From Lethocerus indicus (taxonomy: Eukaryota > Arthropoda > Insecta > Hemiptera > Belostomatidae): 64,000 bases of DNA. Location: the NCBI GenBank assembly GCA_019843655.1, contig JACDQD010000006.1, forward strand, positions 18,370,246 to 18,434,245, read 5' to 3'. Position numbers and translations under genes: made by a program. The first letter of the stretch is position 1; the number at the start of each line of letters is the position of its first letter. Under the pieces are notes generated by a model. The model was given only the letters and a program-made list of their open reading frames with translations. It had not been told where the DNA came from and searched no databases. Positions 24,960 through 38,062 of this stretch are shown piece by piece.

Positions 24960-25320
24960 GTCCTGTTCTGCGGTCTCATTTGGGATTTAATATACCTGAA
25001 CCTTCTGGCATTATTCGAAAGGGCCGACACAAAGGTTGTAATTCAGGCCGGGGGGACGGTGGCGTTCTAGCGTGGCAAGAATGCCGAGAATCATCATAGC
25101 GCCGACATTGACTCCTCCCACCGTTGATTCAGTCCCAGTCTCACTCACTCTATCCCTCTCCTCCCTCCCTCTCTCACTCCGTCACGCCCTATACAGTATA
25201 ACGGCCCACCGAATTTAGAGGCGCCCTCCCTTCATATCAAAGGCCATCCACTCTCGAATAGATGGACTTGTTCATCTCGAACGGTTCATCTCCTACCTTC
25301 CTCGGTAAGTTTAGAGTCCA
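24960..25320 (+). promoter_or_regulatory. GC-rich island with initiator and strong donor; possible alternative first exon
   Basis: An arthropod-type initiator TCAGTC lies at 25129-25134, followed by a pyrimidine-rich leader (25136-25185). An ATG at 25262 opens a short frame (MDLFISNGSSPTFL) that ends at the strong donor G|GTAAGT (GT at 25305-25306), in phase 1, the phase accepted by the 30-nt exon at 50741. A stop codon directly precedes the ATG. The peptide is not a signal peptide, so the exon may be untranslated. Resemblance to a TATA-less alternative promoter is inference. Confidence 0.3.
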
Positions 25321-27080
25321 ATAAACCTAGCTGAAAAATACGGGTATATTTCTTTATATTAGTCCTAATTTTTATCGCGTCTACAAAAAGAATGTACCGC
25401 GTCGTCGGGGTAGCGATATTAGTTCGGTATACCGAAAACAAGGTCTGTTTCGTAACGAATATCAAATTTAAACCTATTCGAATTCACTATCATGTACTCA
25501 TTAACATCAGCGTTTTCTACTTAATACTACTTATATTTCCAAACTCTAACAGGAAGTATTATGTACTTATAATTTCATAAGTCCTGTAAAAGTAAAATGT
25601 TAGTAAATAATATTTAATAAGTGATGAGGGATTATGTTTAATTAATAATTCAATAAAAAGTACTTTGTTTCGCACTTTTTTTAATTTTACAAACTTTTTA
25701 CTATAGGCGGAGGCAGAGTTGCCAACTTAGAAACTTTGTTAATTATCAATATGAATGGAGAATTATTGGTTTGTTTGGTGCCAAACTTTGATTTCCTCCC
25801 CTCTTTATCAATACCACCGCTGTGCGTTAATCAATTAGCACTATCCAACTCCAAGTCAAGTTCAGAACAACGTGCCGCCTCCGGCTGTAGGAAATGAATA
25901 TTAGATAATTAATATTTATAACCCTCTCCCCCTATCAGTTGTAAATAATTATCGACTTTATCATATTTACTGAGCCATCTGTAGTATATAGAACAAACAA
26001 TAAAAATATATTCATGTACGTCTTTTTTTTCAATTTCTCATACACAGTAGTTTGTGATACGCCTAGCCGATCTACAACGAATTATTACCGCGAAAAAGAC
26101 AAACAAATATGCACATTTTATAATGTCAATTTCAATTCAATTTTGTATTTTCATTTAAAGTTGTGAACAGCTGTGGTGCATTAAAATCCTTTTTATCATC
26201 CTTTTTAAGTGATTGGTCATTTGTAGATTTTTTGGTTACACCATAAAATGATTCGTTCTACATACTGAACACATTGATTAACAGTAAAGGTTTGATTGAA
26301 CACACTTCCGTTGTATGGAAATAACTTTCAGTGCGACGGCAGGCACTGATGAATAATCATGTAATGCTGATGAATTGTGAAATGAACATGAATATGTGGC
26401 ACTCAGAATTATGCCGGATAACTATTTATTTAGTTCCCAAGCGTTCAGCCGGCGGAGCCGGCTCATACGGTCCAATCGACATCCAATTAGGTTGTCCAGT
26501 AAATTACTCCACCGTTCAATTTACTTCAGGGCAACACGTGTCTCCCAGCATTCCGCACCACGTCCGTTTATCATCGGCTGATGATGAAGAGGCGTTGTTC
26601 ATTGGTTTTCGTCGAATGCAAATGTGTATTATCAAAATAGCGATAAGAGAATAATAATAATACGGTACTGAATCGTTGACCGCAGCAAATATACTTTAAC
26701 AGCAGATAAATAAGCCTTAGTCGATAGAAAGATATATAATATAAGCCTTAGTTGGACACAATATAATACCTTCTATTACCTCGGCAGACTGAAGAGTGGA
26801 AACATTAACGACTATTATCAAACAGTTGGAATAGAACTGTTATCATTTTCTTAAAATCGCGATCATGAAGTACTAAGTGAAGTATTGGAGTTGAGTAATA
26901 TGAAACTGGCTGTGCTTTTTAGGTATATTTGCATTAAAATAATGGTATAATTACTCGATATGGATTATCAGCCATAATATCGGCTTACCTATCTCTCTCT
27001 CCATATACATATTTTATAAATATTCAGTATATTTCGAGATTAAAAGTAATTACGAATTTGGTACGAAAAAACTGAACCGT
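25321..27080. other. Intronic AT-rich stretch
   Basis: No gene supported. A direct repeat TAAGCCTTAG occurs at 26711 and 26742. A 107-codon open frame at 26331-26654 follows a moderate acceptor-like site, but has no recognisable motif and no clear donor. Confidence 0.45.
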
Positions 27081-27089
27081 CCACCCTTA

Positions 27090-27660
27090 GACGAAACAAC
27101 GAGAGGGAAGTAAATCAGACCGAGGTAAACTAGAAGTTTTGGGATTTGCGGGAGGTTTAAACCAGGGTTGGGCCGATGGGCGGAAGGAGGTTCGAAGGTG
27201 GACTAATGAGAAACAAGTAGGATGAGGTGGAGGCGAGCGGTTTGACGTGTCGGAGCGGGCCTATCAATCAGTCGAAGCCAGCAGTCTCCCCGCCTTCCTT
27301 ATCAATCACCTCCAGTTACCACTTAACCTCGTCCGACAACAGCAAGCGCCGCCCATCATTTACCCGAGGAGCGGCGGATTAAGTGATTTATAATGTCGGC
27401 GAGCTCCGGCAGCGAAACTCCCGTATAAATTATGGGCCCCAGGGAGGACATATTTGACTGGTGGAAGGAGGGGGGGATGTTTTCGACCCCTCGTCCCGGT
27501 TCGCGCACAAGTTGTCGGCTAATTGGCCCCTGAGTTGTCCTCCTCTTCCCTTATTTATACTCCCTATTGGAACCTTTAAATGGGATCGGAGGATCTAATT
27601 AGTAGGGCGGGCGTCGGCTGTGAGCCGCCCCGCCCCCGCCCCCATCACGGTCAAAACAAT
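27090..27660. other. Largest GC-rich island, with GC boxes
   Basis: About 570 bases of CpG-rich DNA. At 27625-27643 it has overlapping CCGCCCC/CCCGCCCCC boxes of the Sp1/KLF type. ATAAATTATGGG-like AT motifs suited to homeodomain binding sit between the GC blocks. Both flanks are AT-rich. A regulatory element is the best reading; no exon was found. Confidence 0.4.
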
Positions 27661-30600
27661 GCTCGTGTTCCATTAATTTCACCACAAAAATAATGATCTC
27701 TACTAACGCTCGACGCTAGATTAGGATGGGAGATCCAAATATATTCTCTTGGATTGCAATAAGATTTGTTGATTCTTCACGAAAGAATAATTTTGTAATA
27801 CCACGCCCATTTCAAGTTATAATTCAACGACAATTTTTTGAACATTGTAAGCAAATAAATGTAAGATTAATACTATCTTTCGCCAAAATGAGTGGGAAGC
27901 TATTAATGTCATAATGATTAAATTCCTTCTTAAGGCCTTTAAGTTTACATAATTAGTAAGTCAATTACCCCCTTCTCAGAAGCTAATCAGAAATTCTGAT
28001 CCTTTAGAATTGCGAGCATCAGGATCAGAAAAATTGTTTAAACAGATTCAAAAAAATTAAGTTTTATTTAAAAGCAATTTTAATGAATAGAATAGTGATA
28101 TTCGATAACAAAAATTGCATGTAAATGGGATAGATAAAAGTGAAAGTGCAGTGAAAATAAAAGGAAAGTATTACACGTTTTTATTTAAGTATCAACTGGA
28201 CCTTTTTTCGTGGTGCTAAAATAATTATAGAAATCTGTATTTTCCTCTAAAATTGTCAGTTATGTTTCTTTGAAGTGTATAGTATAGTAGAGACCATTAG
28301 AGTGACTGATAGGTTGTCTCTCCAAAGCTACTTGTTCTCATTAGACAGTGTTCGTGCTTAAATCTGACCAAGAGCCCAAAATTGAAATAGGAGATGACAG
28401 ACAAATAAATCAAAAAAATTAACTTAATCCTATTTGATACAATCGTTTTTTGGATTTATAGGACTTAAAAATTGTTATTAACATTCAAAACATCCTGTTT
28501 TTAGTTCAGGTATTAAAAGACAGCGGTCATCATAAAATGTTATAACAAATAATTTCCAGTGAAGTAATAACATTATATATATAATATATAAGAAATAATA
28601 CGAAGGATCTATTGGAAACTAAATATTTATATATTCATCAGGATGTCAGATTGGGGACATAATGAAATCTACTTTACCCACGTCTCATACAACACGCTGA
28701 CACTAGCACAACAAAACACACACAATAACAAAAATATTTCCGGCACGAACAGCCCGATACTCAAATCCGATCCTCCCTCCGGCTCCGAATATTCCCCTCA
28801 ATTGTCGGATCCGACCTTATTACTGCATTTGTCCTCCAAGAATTGCAATGGGAAATAGTTAAAATTCGCCGGGTGTTTCCTTGTTGCACACTCCGAATTT
28901 CGGATTCCAGTTTGACGGCTTTCGGGTCTGATTGATAGGCGGAACACTTCTCTCATTCCTCCGGTTCCCCACATTCCCCCTCCCGCCCTACCATTTTCCA
29001 TTACACAGAGTACTCGCCTTTCCGCCTTTTCGGAAAAACTGAACGCCGGCGTGAACGCGGGAAAAAACTTCAATCCCGGGAAAGTAGGAAAAAAATGTTT
29101 AAATCAGGATCCGGCTTTAGTAAGGGCCCACTTCCGCTTTTATTCGGTTGCGCAAAAATATGGTACCTCGTCTTTGATATAACATCAGCTCTCGACAACA
29201 CACCCGGCCGAACTCTGTAATTAAAATAACTCGGATATATAATACGATCGTGCTACCTGTCATAAGTATAATATTAATCAACATTAGGTTTGAGAAAACT
29301 GGCTCATTAAGGGTAATGCCTGATGATGGAGTATTAGGCGATATTACCGGAACTTAGTGATAGTGAAAACTTCACTTAGTCAGGTTTGGAAATGTAGTAG
29401 AATTATTAATTTTTGAAACAGCACAGCAGAAACAGACTGGCGCATAAGATCAAGATTATTGACGGTTAATCGAATAGGTTCTGGAAAACCTTTGAAAATA
29501 ATGGAACCGTATAATTCGAACAACCCTCCTTTTTTGGAACCCATGCAGTTTACCCTGCGCCATATAAAACATTTATTTAAGTTGATGAAAATTTGAGCAA
29601 ATCGGAATTACAGTAGGGTCGTGTGTCCCATAGCACTGTATGTACCCACGATAGAGTTTATCGGGAAAAGGTCGGGATGCGTAAGAAGAAGTAGAGCCCC
29701 CCAACGGCCCCCCAATGGATCGTAAAAACCAGAGATTTGTCCCAGCGGATAACGTTCTAAAGTGCGGTGTTGATTTCTTTGGCAGTACGTCTTCAGTGGA
29801 CGAAATATTTCAAGAAAAAGTCCACATATAAAAACAGTCAAATTTGTTAAACTGTTAAAATTATATGACGAAAGAAGTGCAACCACTGAAATATATCCTC
29901 CTGTGGTGGTAACAATTTCAAAATCAACTGACTTAAAATGATTGTATCCATATGATAGAGGTGAAAATTTAATTTTTTGAAAACATTCACTTGAAAAAAT
30001 ATTTCATCTAATTTTTATTACGCTTATCGTATAGGAAATGTGATTGTTTTTGCGATGTTTGTACGATCCAGTAGGGTAAACCCTGTAACAATAGCCGATT
30101 CACACGAGTGTTTCAGTACGATAGTGAAATCTACGTTTATCCTATCGATAAAAGCCTATTCAATCCCCCTCCAGGATTACAACCCGGCCGATGACATTAA
30201 TTCCATTAATCGCCCCTATTATACCAACACCGAGGGGCCGAAGAAAGAACCATAATAAGCCATTACAGGCTCCTACATAGGCTTCCAAACTATCGGGTTT
30301 GCGGTGCGAAATATATGCTTTAAGGTGCCAAATCTGTTACGTTTTTTAGGGGGTGTGTTATGATCACAAACAATTTAGATTTATAGTACTGAAACTAATA
30401 ATGTCAAACGTTGAATTTCTTATAAAACGACTCGTTTGAATTCTCAAACGAGAAGCGTAAGAGTGCAAGGCAAATATATACAGAAGATTTTTCGGAATGA
30501 GAAATACTCTCAATGAAATTAGGTCATTTCTGATCTCCTACCAGGTAAGATCCTAAATCTAATTTTGAGAGTCTGGACACGAGGTCTCAGTCGCACATTT

Positions 30601-30740
30601 GTGCTTCAATAAATATGTCGCTTGGATGCAACTCACTGGCGAACTCAGTCAGCAGCACACTCGTGAAATGCCACTGTTATGTACATTCAAATGTACTGTA
30701 TATAAGTGTAAGCTGGAGTATTAACGTGAGACCGCCGCTG
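27661..30740. other. Intronic stretch with one GC-rich island
   Basis: A GC-rich island at 28740-29130 contains CpGs and purine/pyrimidine blocks; smaller ones lie near 29660-29740. A perfect 9-bp hairpin lies at 30431-30452 (CTCGTTTGA-ATTC-TCAAACGAG). A donor-like CAG|GTAAGA at 30542-30550 has no good acceptor before it. No exon accepted. Confidence 0.45.
30431..30452. repeat. Perfect short inverted repeat
   Basis: Nine-base arms CTCGTTTGA and TCAAACGAG around ATTC. Isolated; no element boundaries seen. Confidence 0.6.
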
Positions 30741-30749
30741 TAGAAATAC

Positions 30750-31130
30750 CCGAGTCGACTGGGAATATTTAAGCTCCCCAAAAAGAGGCGCGTGAAAAGG
30801 CCTCGGCAATAATTGGCAGCCGGAGACCGGGACCGGGGACTTGCAAATCGGGAATCGTTGAATAATTCACCGAAAGGGAGGAAACTGAACATTGGGGCCT
30901 GCCGAAAAAAGGAACGAGGACCCGTGTTTGGCGGCGGGGTGGGGGGGGGGCAAAGCCTCCACCGAGCCGACCCACAGTCCGGCGGTACCTTTTAAATCCC
31001 CCCTTTCCGCCAACAATGGTCGCCAACCGAAAGTTTGCCAATTAATACTGCAATATGCTACGGGGACCTCATTGTCCCGCGTCGGGTATCTATTGTCGGC
31101 CGAAAGTTGTTTGAAAGCGGGGTCGATGTA
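30750..31130. other. GC-rich island with G-quadruplex potential
   Basis: G tracts at 30936-30950 (G4, T, then G10) within a CpG-rich block. Overlapping open frames on both strands up to 114 codons contain no recognisable domain and are explained by low stop-codon frequency in GC-rich DNA. Confidence 0.4.
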
Positions 31131-32180
31131 TTGGTCTTGCTTCGACAGGTGTAAACCTCTGATGTATGCATTTCAAGCACTGATGTTGAAAACTTGTTCC
31201 TCACCTTTTTGGATGTACAGGAAGTACTACCGATAAAACTTCGTATAATATCATTCAATACCAACAGTTTGGCAAAGCAGTGACTACAAAGATGGCGTTA
31301 TCAAACATTAAGATAATAATTAAGTCCGATTCACATTAAGTACTAAAAAATGAATAATATATTGTATTTGTTGTTGTATTCGTGACGAGTACATCACTAA
31401 AATTAATTTTTAACGAATGTAGTTACTAAATCTATGCGGTTTTCCTTTGATAGTTATTTAAACATTTCTGAGATAAATAAAAGCCTGTCAATAAAATTGT
31501 TCAGAACTAATATTCCACTTCTGATTATTCGTACCACTGTAACTGGCTTTAACCATTTCTAACGCCACAATTTATTTTCATTTGTTATATTCCAGTTTTG
31601 TGGAGAGGAAAAGTCAAGCCGCGACAGAACACGAGAGGCTCGAAAAGTGAATAAAAAGTACGGAGACATGCAACTCCCCATTGCGATTAATCTTCATTCT
31701 TCCCCCAAACTGAAAGGCCCTACTCATTTTTTAACACCGGAATTCCCAAATAGATTACCAGTAGATGGTACACTGTCGGGGCGAGATGATTGTGCTGTCT
31801 AATCCGCTATATAGAGGAAATTCTAAGAACTCATTCATTGTTATAAGCTAAATGAGTGCTCGGACAAATTCTTTAATCTCATTTAAAATTTCACTTTATC
31901 CAATCTATCCAATCAATTCATTACGATATATTCAATAAATTTATTCCAAAATATTGATTGTAGAAGTAATTAAACGAGCGATGATATATTTAATTCGCGG
32001 TAGCACTATAACGGTGTGGTAAGTGCTGATAGGATGCTTCATCGGCAGGCGACACGCGTTCCTGTCATCAGCAGCTAATGACGGCAGCGAAAAAATAAAT
32101 CAACGGCATAACCAATTTAAGAGTACGGACGCACGTAGCATTTATAATAGCATGATATGTATTGGTTGGTAGTGATATCT
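31131..32180. other. AT-rich non-coding stretch
   Basis: No gene, repeat or clear motif seen. Confidence 0.45.
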
Positions 32181-32470
32181 AGGAGGAAGTGTGGACCAGA
32201 TGGCAATTGCCCCTCCTGATATTTACCCCCGTCCTGACCCCGGCCAGATTGAAAATCGATACCCATCCCCCGCCACTCTCCCCTATACGTCCTAATAAGT
32301 CATGTATAGGGAAGACCACTTTTTACGAGCGCCGGCAGCCGACGCCGGCGTCTGTGATTTACCTAGGGTATATATACCCGGCTCTACTATATCAGTTTTA
32401 TTGGTTACTTTGTTTCTACCGCTGATTCGGCGGAAAAAATGCAGGGAGCGGTATGGGTCAATTGGAAATT
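32181..32470. other. GC-rich island with palindromic TATA motif
   Basis: Includes GGGTATATATACCC, a perfect 14-bp palindrome at 32366-32379, and an initiator-like TCAGTT at 32392-32397. TATA to initiator spacing (about -25) is shorter than usual, so this is a weak promoter candidate. Confidence 0.3.
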
Positions 32471-32668
32471 GGATAAATTCAAAAATGATTGGATCGGATA
32501 TTTGATGATACGGCATATATTTAAGCTACCCCTCAAATATTCTTCACTTAGTATTGTCTTGGCACAATTTCATAGTGGTGATTTCAGCTTCTGTCCTTAG
32601 AAAACGGACGGTAAACCTGAATTGTTAACACATTGTTACTTGTTAGGGGTGTTGTTTAGTTACTACTT

Positions 32669-32702
32669 TATATACGTATATATATATATATATATATATA
32701 TG
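32669..32702. repeat. AT dinucleotide microsatellite
   Basis: About 14 uninterrupted AT units from 32677, preceded by TATACG. It is the shortest of the four long AT runs. Confidence 0.85.
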
Positions 32703-33039
32703 ATCACTAACTGTCGGTTGTGTATTTGGAAAAACCGTAGAACTCATAAGCCATTATCTAATAGTAATTATATTTCGTAATATCGCACATTATACTGTTG
32801 AAATAACAATACACTTTACAGTAAAGGTGTAGGATGCTTAATCAGCAGTCGGTACGAGTTCTTCATTCATTAGTAGCGGTATAGAGACGACGACTAACCG
32901 AATAAGCTACAAGGAACACACGCGTGTTTTGCAAGGTAACCAGCCTAACTATCGTAGCAATTTATTCGTTTCATCCTAAGGCAATATTATTACGTAAATG
33001 ATGAATTTAAATCAATGAGCAATTCGAATAATTAACATC

Positions 33040-33400
33040 GGGAAACAGCCGCAAACTGCAACTAGGGGAACCTCACCGCTCCTGTTTAGCCTGCGAAGCG
33101 AAGATTTCACATTAATTTAAATTCAGGCCGGTGAAGCAGTTCGGGCGACGATTTGTCGCCTGTAGAACGAGCCGGGAGTAGGCGACAGTTGAGGCCGTGT
33201 GAAACGGTTGGGGGGTTTTGGGCGGGTAATGTTGGGTTTGGGCAGTTAGGCCCGCAGATAAGGCAACCCGCACACAACCCCTCGAGAACAACCCCAACAG
33301 CTCAGCAGCCCATCGAACACCCAACAAACACTCGGCCAATTGAAACGACGATTTCCAACCTGACGCCTCTTTCCCTGGCGTCGTTTTTACCATTTGCCAT
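33040..33400. other. GC-rich island with G-rich half then C-rich half
   Basis: G tracts at 33210-33242 (G6, G3, G3, G3, G3) form a strong G-quadruplex motif. They are followed at 33251-33335 by AACCC/CCCAAC-rich sequence, which is partly the reverse complement of the first half. The block is CpG-rich and open in frames on both strands, but has no protein-like content. Confidence 0.5.
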
Positions 33401-33601
33401 TTTCAACAGGATCTGATTGTAATTTGTTACATAAATATATGTTAATATTTATTCGAATAGTTTATCTAATCTATAATACAAAACTAACAGCCTAATATTG
33501 CACTTAATTATATTGACGTTTATAACTGAAATTGAAAATTGCGTAATGTTGACATTTTCGAAAAAGCAATACTCGTTCTCATTAATAAATTAAATACTTT
33601 T

Positions 33602-33641
33602 TTTAGAATCACTGTTTTGTGGTCTGCGATGGGTTGGAATA
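33602..33641 (-). mobile_element. Truncated end fragment of the CAGACC family
   Basis: Read on the minus strand, this matches the conserved 3' end of the family (TTCCAACCCATCGCAGACCACAAAACAG...ATTCTAAA). Only about 40 bases remain, consistent with severe 5' truncation. No target-site duplication was established. Confidence 0.65.
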
Positions 33642-36600
33642 GTTTCATACTTACAAAGACAAATAAAAACTTATTGTAAGATAAAAATAAAAAGGTGTTA
33701 TAAAAAATGTGCTTAACTAGTGAAGTTGCCGAGACTATTCAACAGGAAATAGATTGCTACGAACCTATTGGAAAGCCTATTGAAATTGTGAAGTAGAATA
33801 TGGTATAATGCTCATTATGAACTTTTTTAATTTTAGAGGCTAAAATCAAAGTTTATTGAGTCATGTAACTACGGGCCCGTTTTTATCTTTAATATGGATT
33901 TAATGCTGCAATTTCGGGTTACCTCGTTTGGCAAGTAAAACGATGAAGTCAAAAGTTGTGTGGCCGGCCCCCATACGGCATCCCTCTGAAACTTCTTTTT
34001 CCACTTCCACTGAGGGGAGTCGGCCGGTTGTCCCTTCCTTTCCATAATTAAATAATAATGAATCCTGTTTATTTTATATGAAGTAAACCGAGAGTAAAAA
34101 ACAGGATTTAGGGAATGTATAATAGCAAAGGAATTAGCCCGGCCGAACAATTGAATAAGCGGAGTGAGACTTTCCGGAATTATATGAAACAAAAAAGTGG
34201 AAGAAATCTAATTCAAGCACACTTCTTTTGCTTTCAACGATTAATTAATTGTGTTCGAGAGTATAAAGGAGAACAGGGATTGCGGACTGAATAAAATTAT
34301 AGTTTTCGTTACATTTTCGGTTAATGATGATCGAATGATAATAAAGGGAATTCTAATTATTTTGGTAAATCATTAGAAAGGTTAAATTGAGCACGGCAGT
34401 GCTTGGTAATGGAAGAAATGGGATATTTTAAAATAAATTTGTGCCTTTTCGATAGAGGATTAGTGATTTGTTATTGAGTTTATCAATAAATAGATCCTAC
34501 AGTCTTTGAAATATAGCCTAAAGGTAATGTAATTTAAACTACACTTCCTTTTCTCACAAAAAAAAAATTATCTAGTGTCAGTCTTTCCATATGAAAAACT
34601 GAAATTTGATGTAGAAAACCTGAACTGAACGGCACCAAATTGAAGTTTGTAACAAACCGAACATTTTCCAGAGCATAAATCGTTTAACAGTAAAAAAAAA
34701 ACAAAAAGCAAGATTACTTTTCTAATGGAAGATCTCTAATCGGGCTGTAGAATTTCTTTTAAATCTTCTTCTGCGGACACTCCAGTCATCATTTCCGTGC
34801 TAATAATGGCACCTCGATGGTCGTAATATGGTTCCCTTCTAAATGATTTTTCTGCGCACTATTTCCCATCGATTTTCTTCGCCTTACGACTTTATTTTTC
34901 TTCACTTTCCAATATTTAATAGGGTACTACTTATTCACCTATGTTTGACTAATTTCATTCTTAAATATTCAAATAAATTTCGAATGATGGTATATATACG
35001 CGCGTAGAACACTATCTACATGAGACATATATACTGTTTCTGTTTCCGATCCATTTCCAGTTGTCTTTAAAAATAATTTATTAATTCTTATTGTATTTAA
35101 TAATCTAAAGACGAGACTTTCATAACAACTATCTAGGCCCCTACAGCCTGACCACATGTCTGGTATTACTCCATATTACGCGTGGTATAACCCATTTCGA
35201 AATTTTCGAGCCATTTATAGCAAATGTTTGATGCCAATCCGAGTTATATATTTGCCGTCGCGGTTAAGATCGAGGTACTGAATTCGTTCCGAACTGAGCG
35301 GAAGTGATGAAGTGCGTTCATAGAAAACCTCGGGGGTGGGGAATGAGGAGGAGCCCAGAAATTCAATCATGCGAAAGTCAGCAGGAGGATGGTAGACGAG
35401 GTTGGGGGCGGGCCAGCCATCAATCACCCATTTAATGGATCTCGAACATTGCTCCTGTTATTGCTACCTAAACCCAACACGACATCGAAATCATATTTTC
35501 ATTTATTTGGCAAATCCACCATATATAGTCATTAGACGATAAAAAATGTTTTCATGTTAGGGCAAATAATAAAACAATTATGAAGAGTTTAATATTTTGT
35601 ATATATTTTTATACACCTAGGAAATCGCTGCAAAAGGTCGTAATTTTAAAAACTTTAATCTGATAGACGATAAATTCAAATACATCATCACTAACTCGAT
35701 ATATAGTGGGTTAGCTACATATACGGTCTCCCAACGACGTTAGTGTAGTCTTATAGTATTTATAGCTATTTATATACCTAAGTACCGAGAATAATACCAC
35801 TCGTGATGACAAGAAATCGAATCGATCAGGTTCAGCTGGAGTAAGGTCCAAGTTACAGAATATCTAACATGTATTATATGTCCCGTGTGTGACTAAATTC
35901 GAAATAAATAAGTTTTAAAACATTAAAAAACTCCAGAAAATATCGACATGACATCATTCTTTGTAACGGAAAGATGCCCCAATGTTTCTATCGCCAAAAG
36001 TGTTTTTATGTCCAACATTTTTTATCTGAATAAAGAAAAAGGTTTTCATTGCAATTGAGAATAAGTCACTTACACAGACCCAGTGTGTTAATTTTTCACT
36101 TAATACACTCCATGAGTAGAATTTAATTTGTAGTATTGTCACGTATCTTTAAATATAATATTTACTTACACTTTAGTTCGCAATTAAATAGATTTTGTCA
36201 TGGGGAATGCCTTACCTAATGAACCTTTCATTCCTTCAGTCGTTCAAAAAAGATCATAAGAATTCGAAAGGTTATTAATTAAAAACAATGTTATAAACCT
36301 TATTCCTACACGTGTTGATTAAACCTTACCTAATAATAATAGTAATTTCAGTAATTACTCAGTTTTGACCAGGTTTCACCAGGTTTTACTTGTTATATTG
36401 GATCAAACCCCAAAATGAAATATAAATGCCCTGCAAAAGCTCTCGACTCTCTCACAAAATTTAATATTATGTTTCATAAAACTCCCAAAGTCATTCGATG
36501 CAGTAGTTACACACCTTTTATCTCAAAACTTGGCTATTTAAAAAAAGTTTTAAAACTCTTTAATGTCCCTCGCTCGTGTTATTACACAACTGGTGGGCGG

Positions 36601-38006
36601 GTGCAGTTTAAAATAGGACCCTGGACGATCATAACTGGCATTACAAATACTGGCTCTTCCTCTCGGTTACCCAGATTTAACTTGTCACAAACCGAGTAAT
36701 AGTAGCAATGATATGAAATTTAATCCATATAGCTTACAAATTATTATGTAAGACTTAGAGTGTCATTCCTTCTTGTTTTATCTTTTTGCGAACTATTATC
36801 TAATTCTCAAATTATTATATATCTATTATATTATTATATAAACATTATTCAGTTGCTCTCTCATTTTTTGTTAGTGAATTTCCAAATTTCCTTAACCCTT
36901 CTGTTGAATTAATTTTTTTAAACTGTATCAATGGGGTCATTAGTCATTTATTATGAGTAGTCGTTCATTAAAATTAGTAATTTTGTATTGATTATGGGCG
37001 AAATAAATCTATTTTTAAAACGCTCGAATGTATTCAACGCTTTCATTAGGGCTAGAAACAAGGGCACCTATTAACTTTGGTAATATTACAATACAATGAA
37101 AGCTTAATAAATTACTTATTAAATTTTGTTATTAAATTTAATTATATAGACCAGTTTTGTAATTTGTTTCCTATATATACTGAAATATAAATGAGTGAAA
37201 GGAATAGTGAAGTGCCCATCATTCTCTTGGTTTCGACTGGGTAGTTGCTTTTAAACAAGGAGTTAATTTGAACTGCTAGCTAGTACCACGCTGACGGATC
37301 GATATCTTCATTAGCCCTGTTGTTCGAAAGGATCATTAATTTAAATTAGGCTTTAATTTAAATAACGATCTTCAATCCAAATTTTGGCCCACAATAGGGT
37401 GGCCCAAATTGATATTAATTTGAAAATTTAAATTTTCTTACGTACAGGAATGTACCCCAGTTTTGATAGTTACCATTTATGTTTTTAAAAAGTACTTGTT
37501 TGTTAGGTGAGCTTCAAATACTGATAGTTAAAAAATTATATTTCGATTGAAAAGTTATATCTGAGGTTATTTGAATTATTTCCGATATTCAAGAGCGTTT
37601 CATATTTTGTACTTACTAATGTACTTATATTTTTATGTAGTTGGAAGGCGATGTCATTACCGAGGCCGGAAAATTCAATGAAGAGTTCAATTGCACACCT
37701 CAAAGGTTCAACTTATAACACGTGTGGACAATTTCATTATTGAGTAAACCAGAACTTCCAATCTCATGTGTGTAACAGCTTTTCAGGCCTCTTTACTCTA
37801 CTCTATTTATCTTTACTATGCTTAATTATCCACATGGAGGTCATACATAAAGTGTGAAGATCTTTCCTGCTTACGGAGTAGATTCACATATTTTTTGAAT
37901 ATACAGTCGATCGAATCCGAAGTAGGGCCACCGATGCATTATTCATCCCACCTAAAGCAGTATTATCCGCTCTCCCATATTCAACGTTGCCATGCACTCA
38001 TGCACG

Positions 38007-38008
<2 letters not shown>
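33642..38008. other. Intronic stretch, no gene seen
   Basis: Mixed AT-rich DNA with small GC-richer patches at 33940-34030 and 35220-35440. An imperfect inverted repeat lies at 37329-37373. A 94-codon open frame at 36415-36699 has no recognised motif. Confidence 0.45.
37329..37373. repeat. Inverted repeat around ATTTAAATTA
   Basis: Perfect 10-bp arms at 37339-37348 and 37354-37363, extended imperfectly by about ten bases on each side to GATC motifs. It may be a small palindromic element, but no target duplication was found. Confidence 0.5.

Positions 38009-38057
<49 letters not shown>
38009..38057. repeat. AT dinucleotide microsatellite
   Basis: About 24 uninterrupted AT units. Confidence 0.9.

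Positions 38058-38062
<5 letters not shown>

Noticed and set aside
26331..26654. 107-codon open frame after an acceptor-like site
   Set aside because: Moderate acceptor only, no donor, no recognisable protein features.
30484..30544. 61-nt segment ending at CAG|GTAAGA
   Set aside because: The acceptor has no pyrimidine tract, and the phase-1 reading contains a stop.
30892..31236. 114-codon open frame
   Set aside because: Sits in a GC-rich island with equally long frames on the opposite strand; low-complexity glycine run; no domain.
33869..34192. 107-codon minus-strand open frame
   Set aside because: No homology recognised, and no exon signals at its ends.
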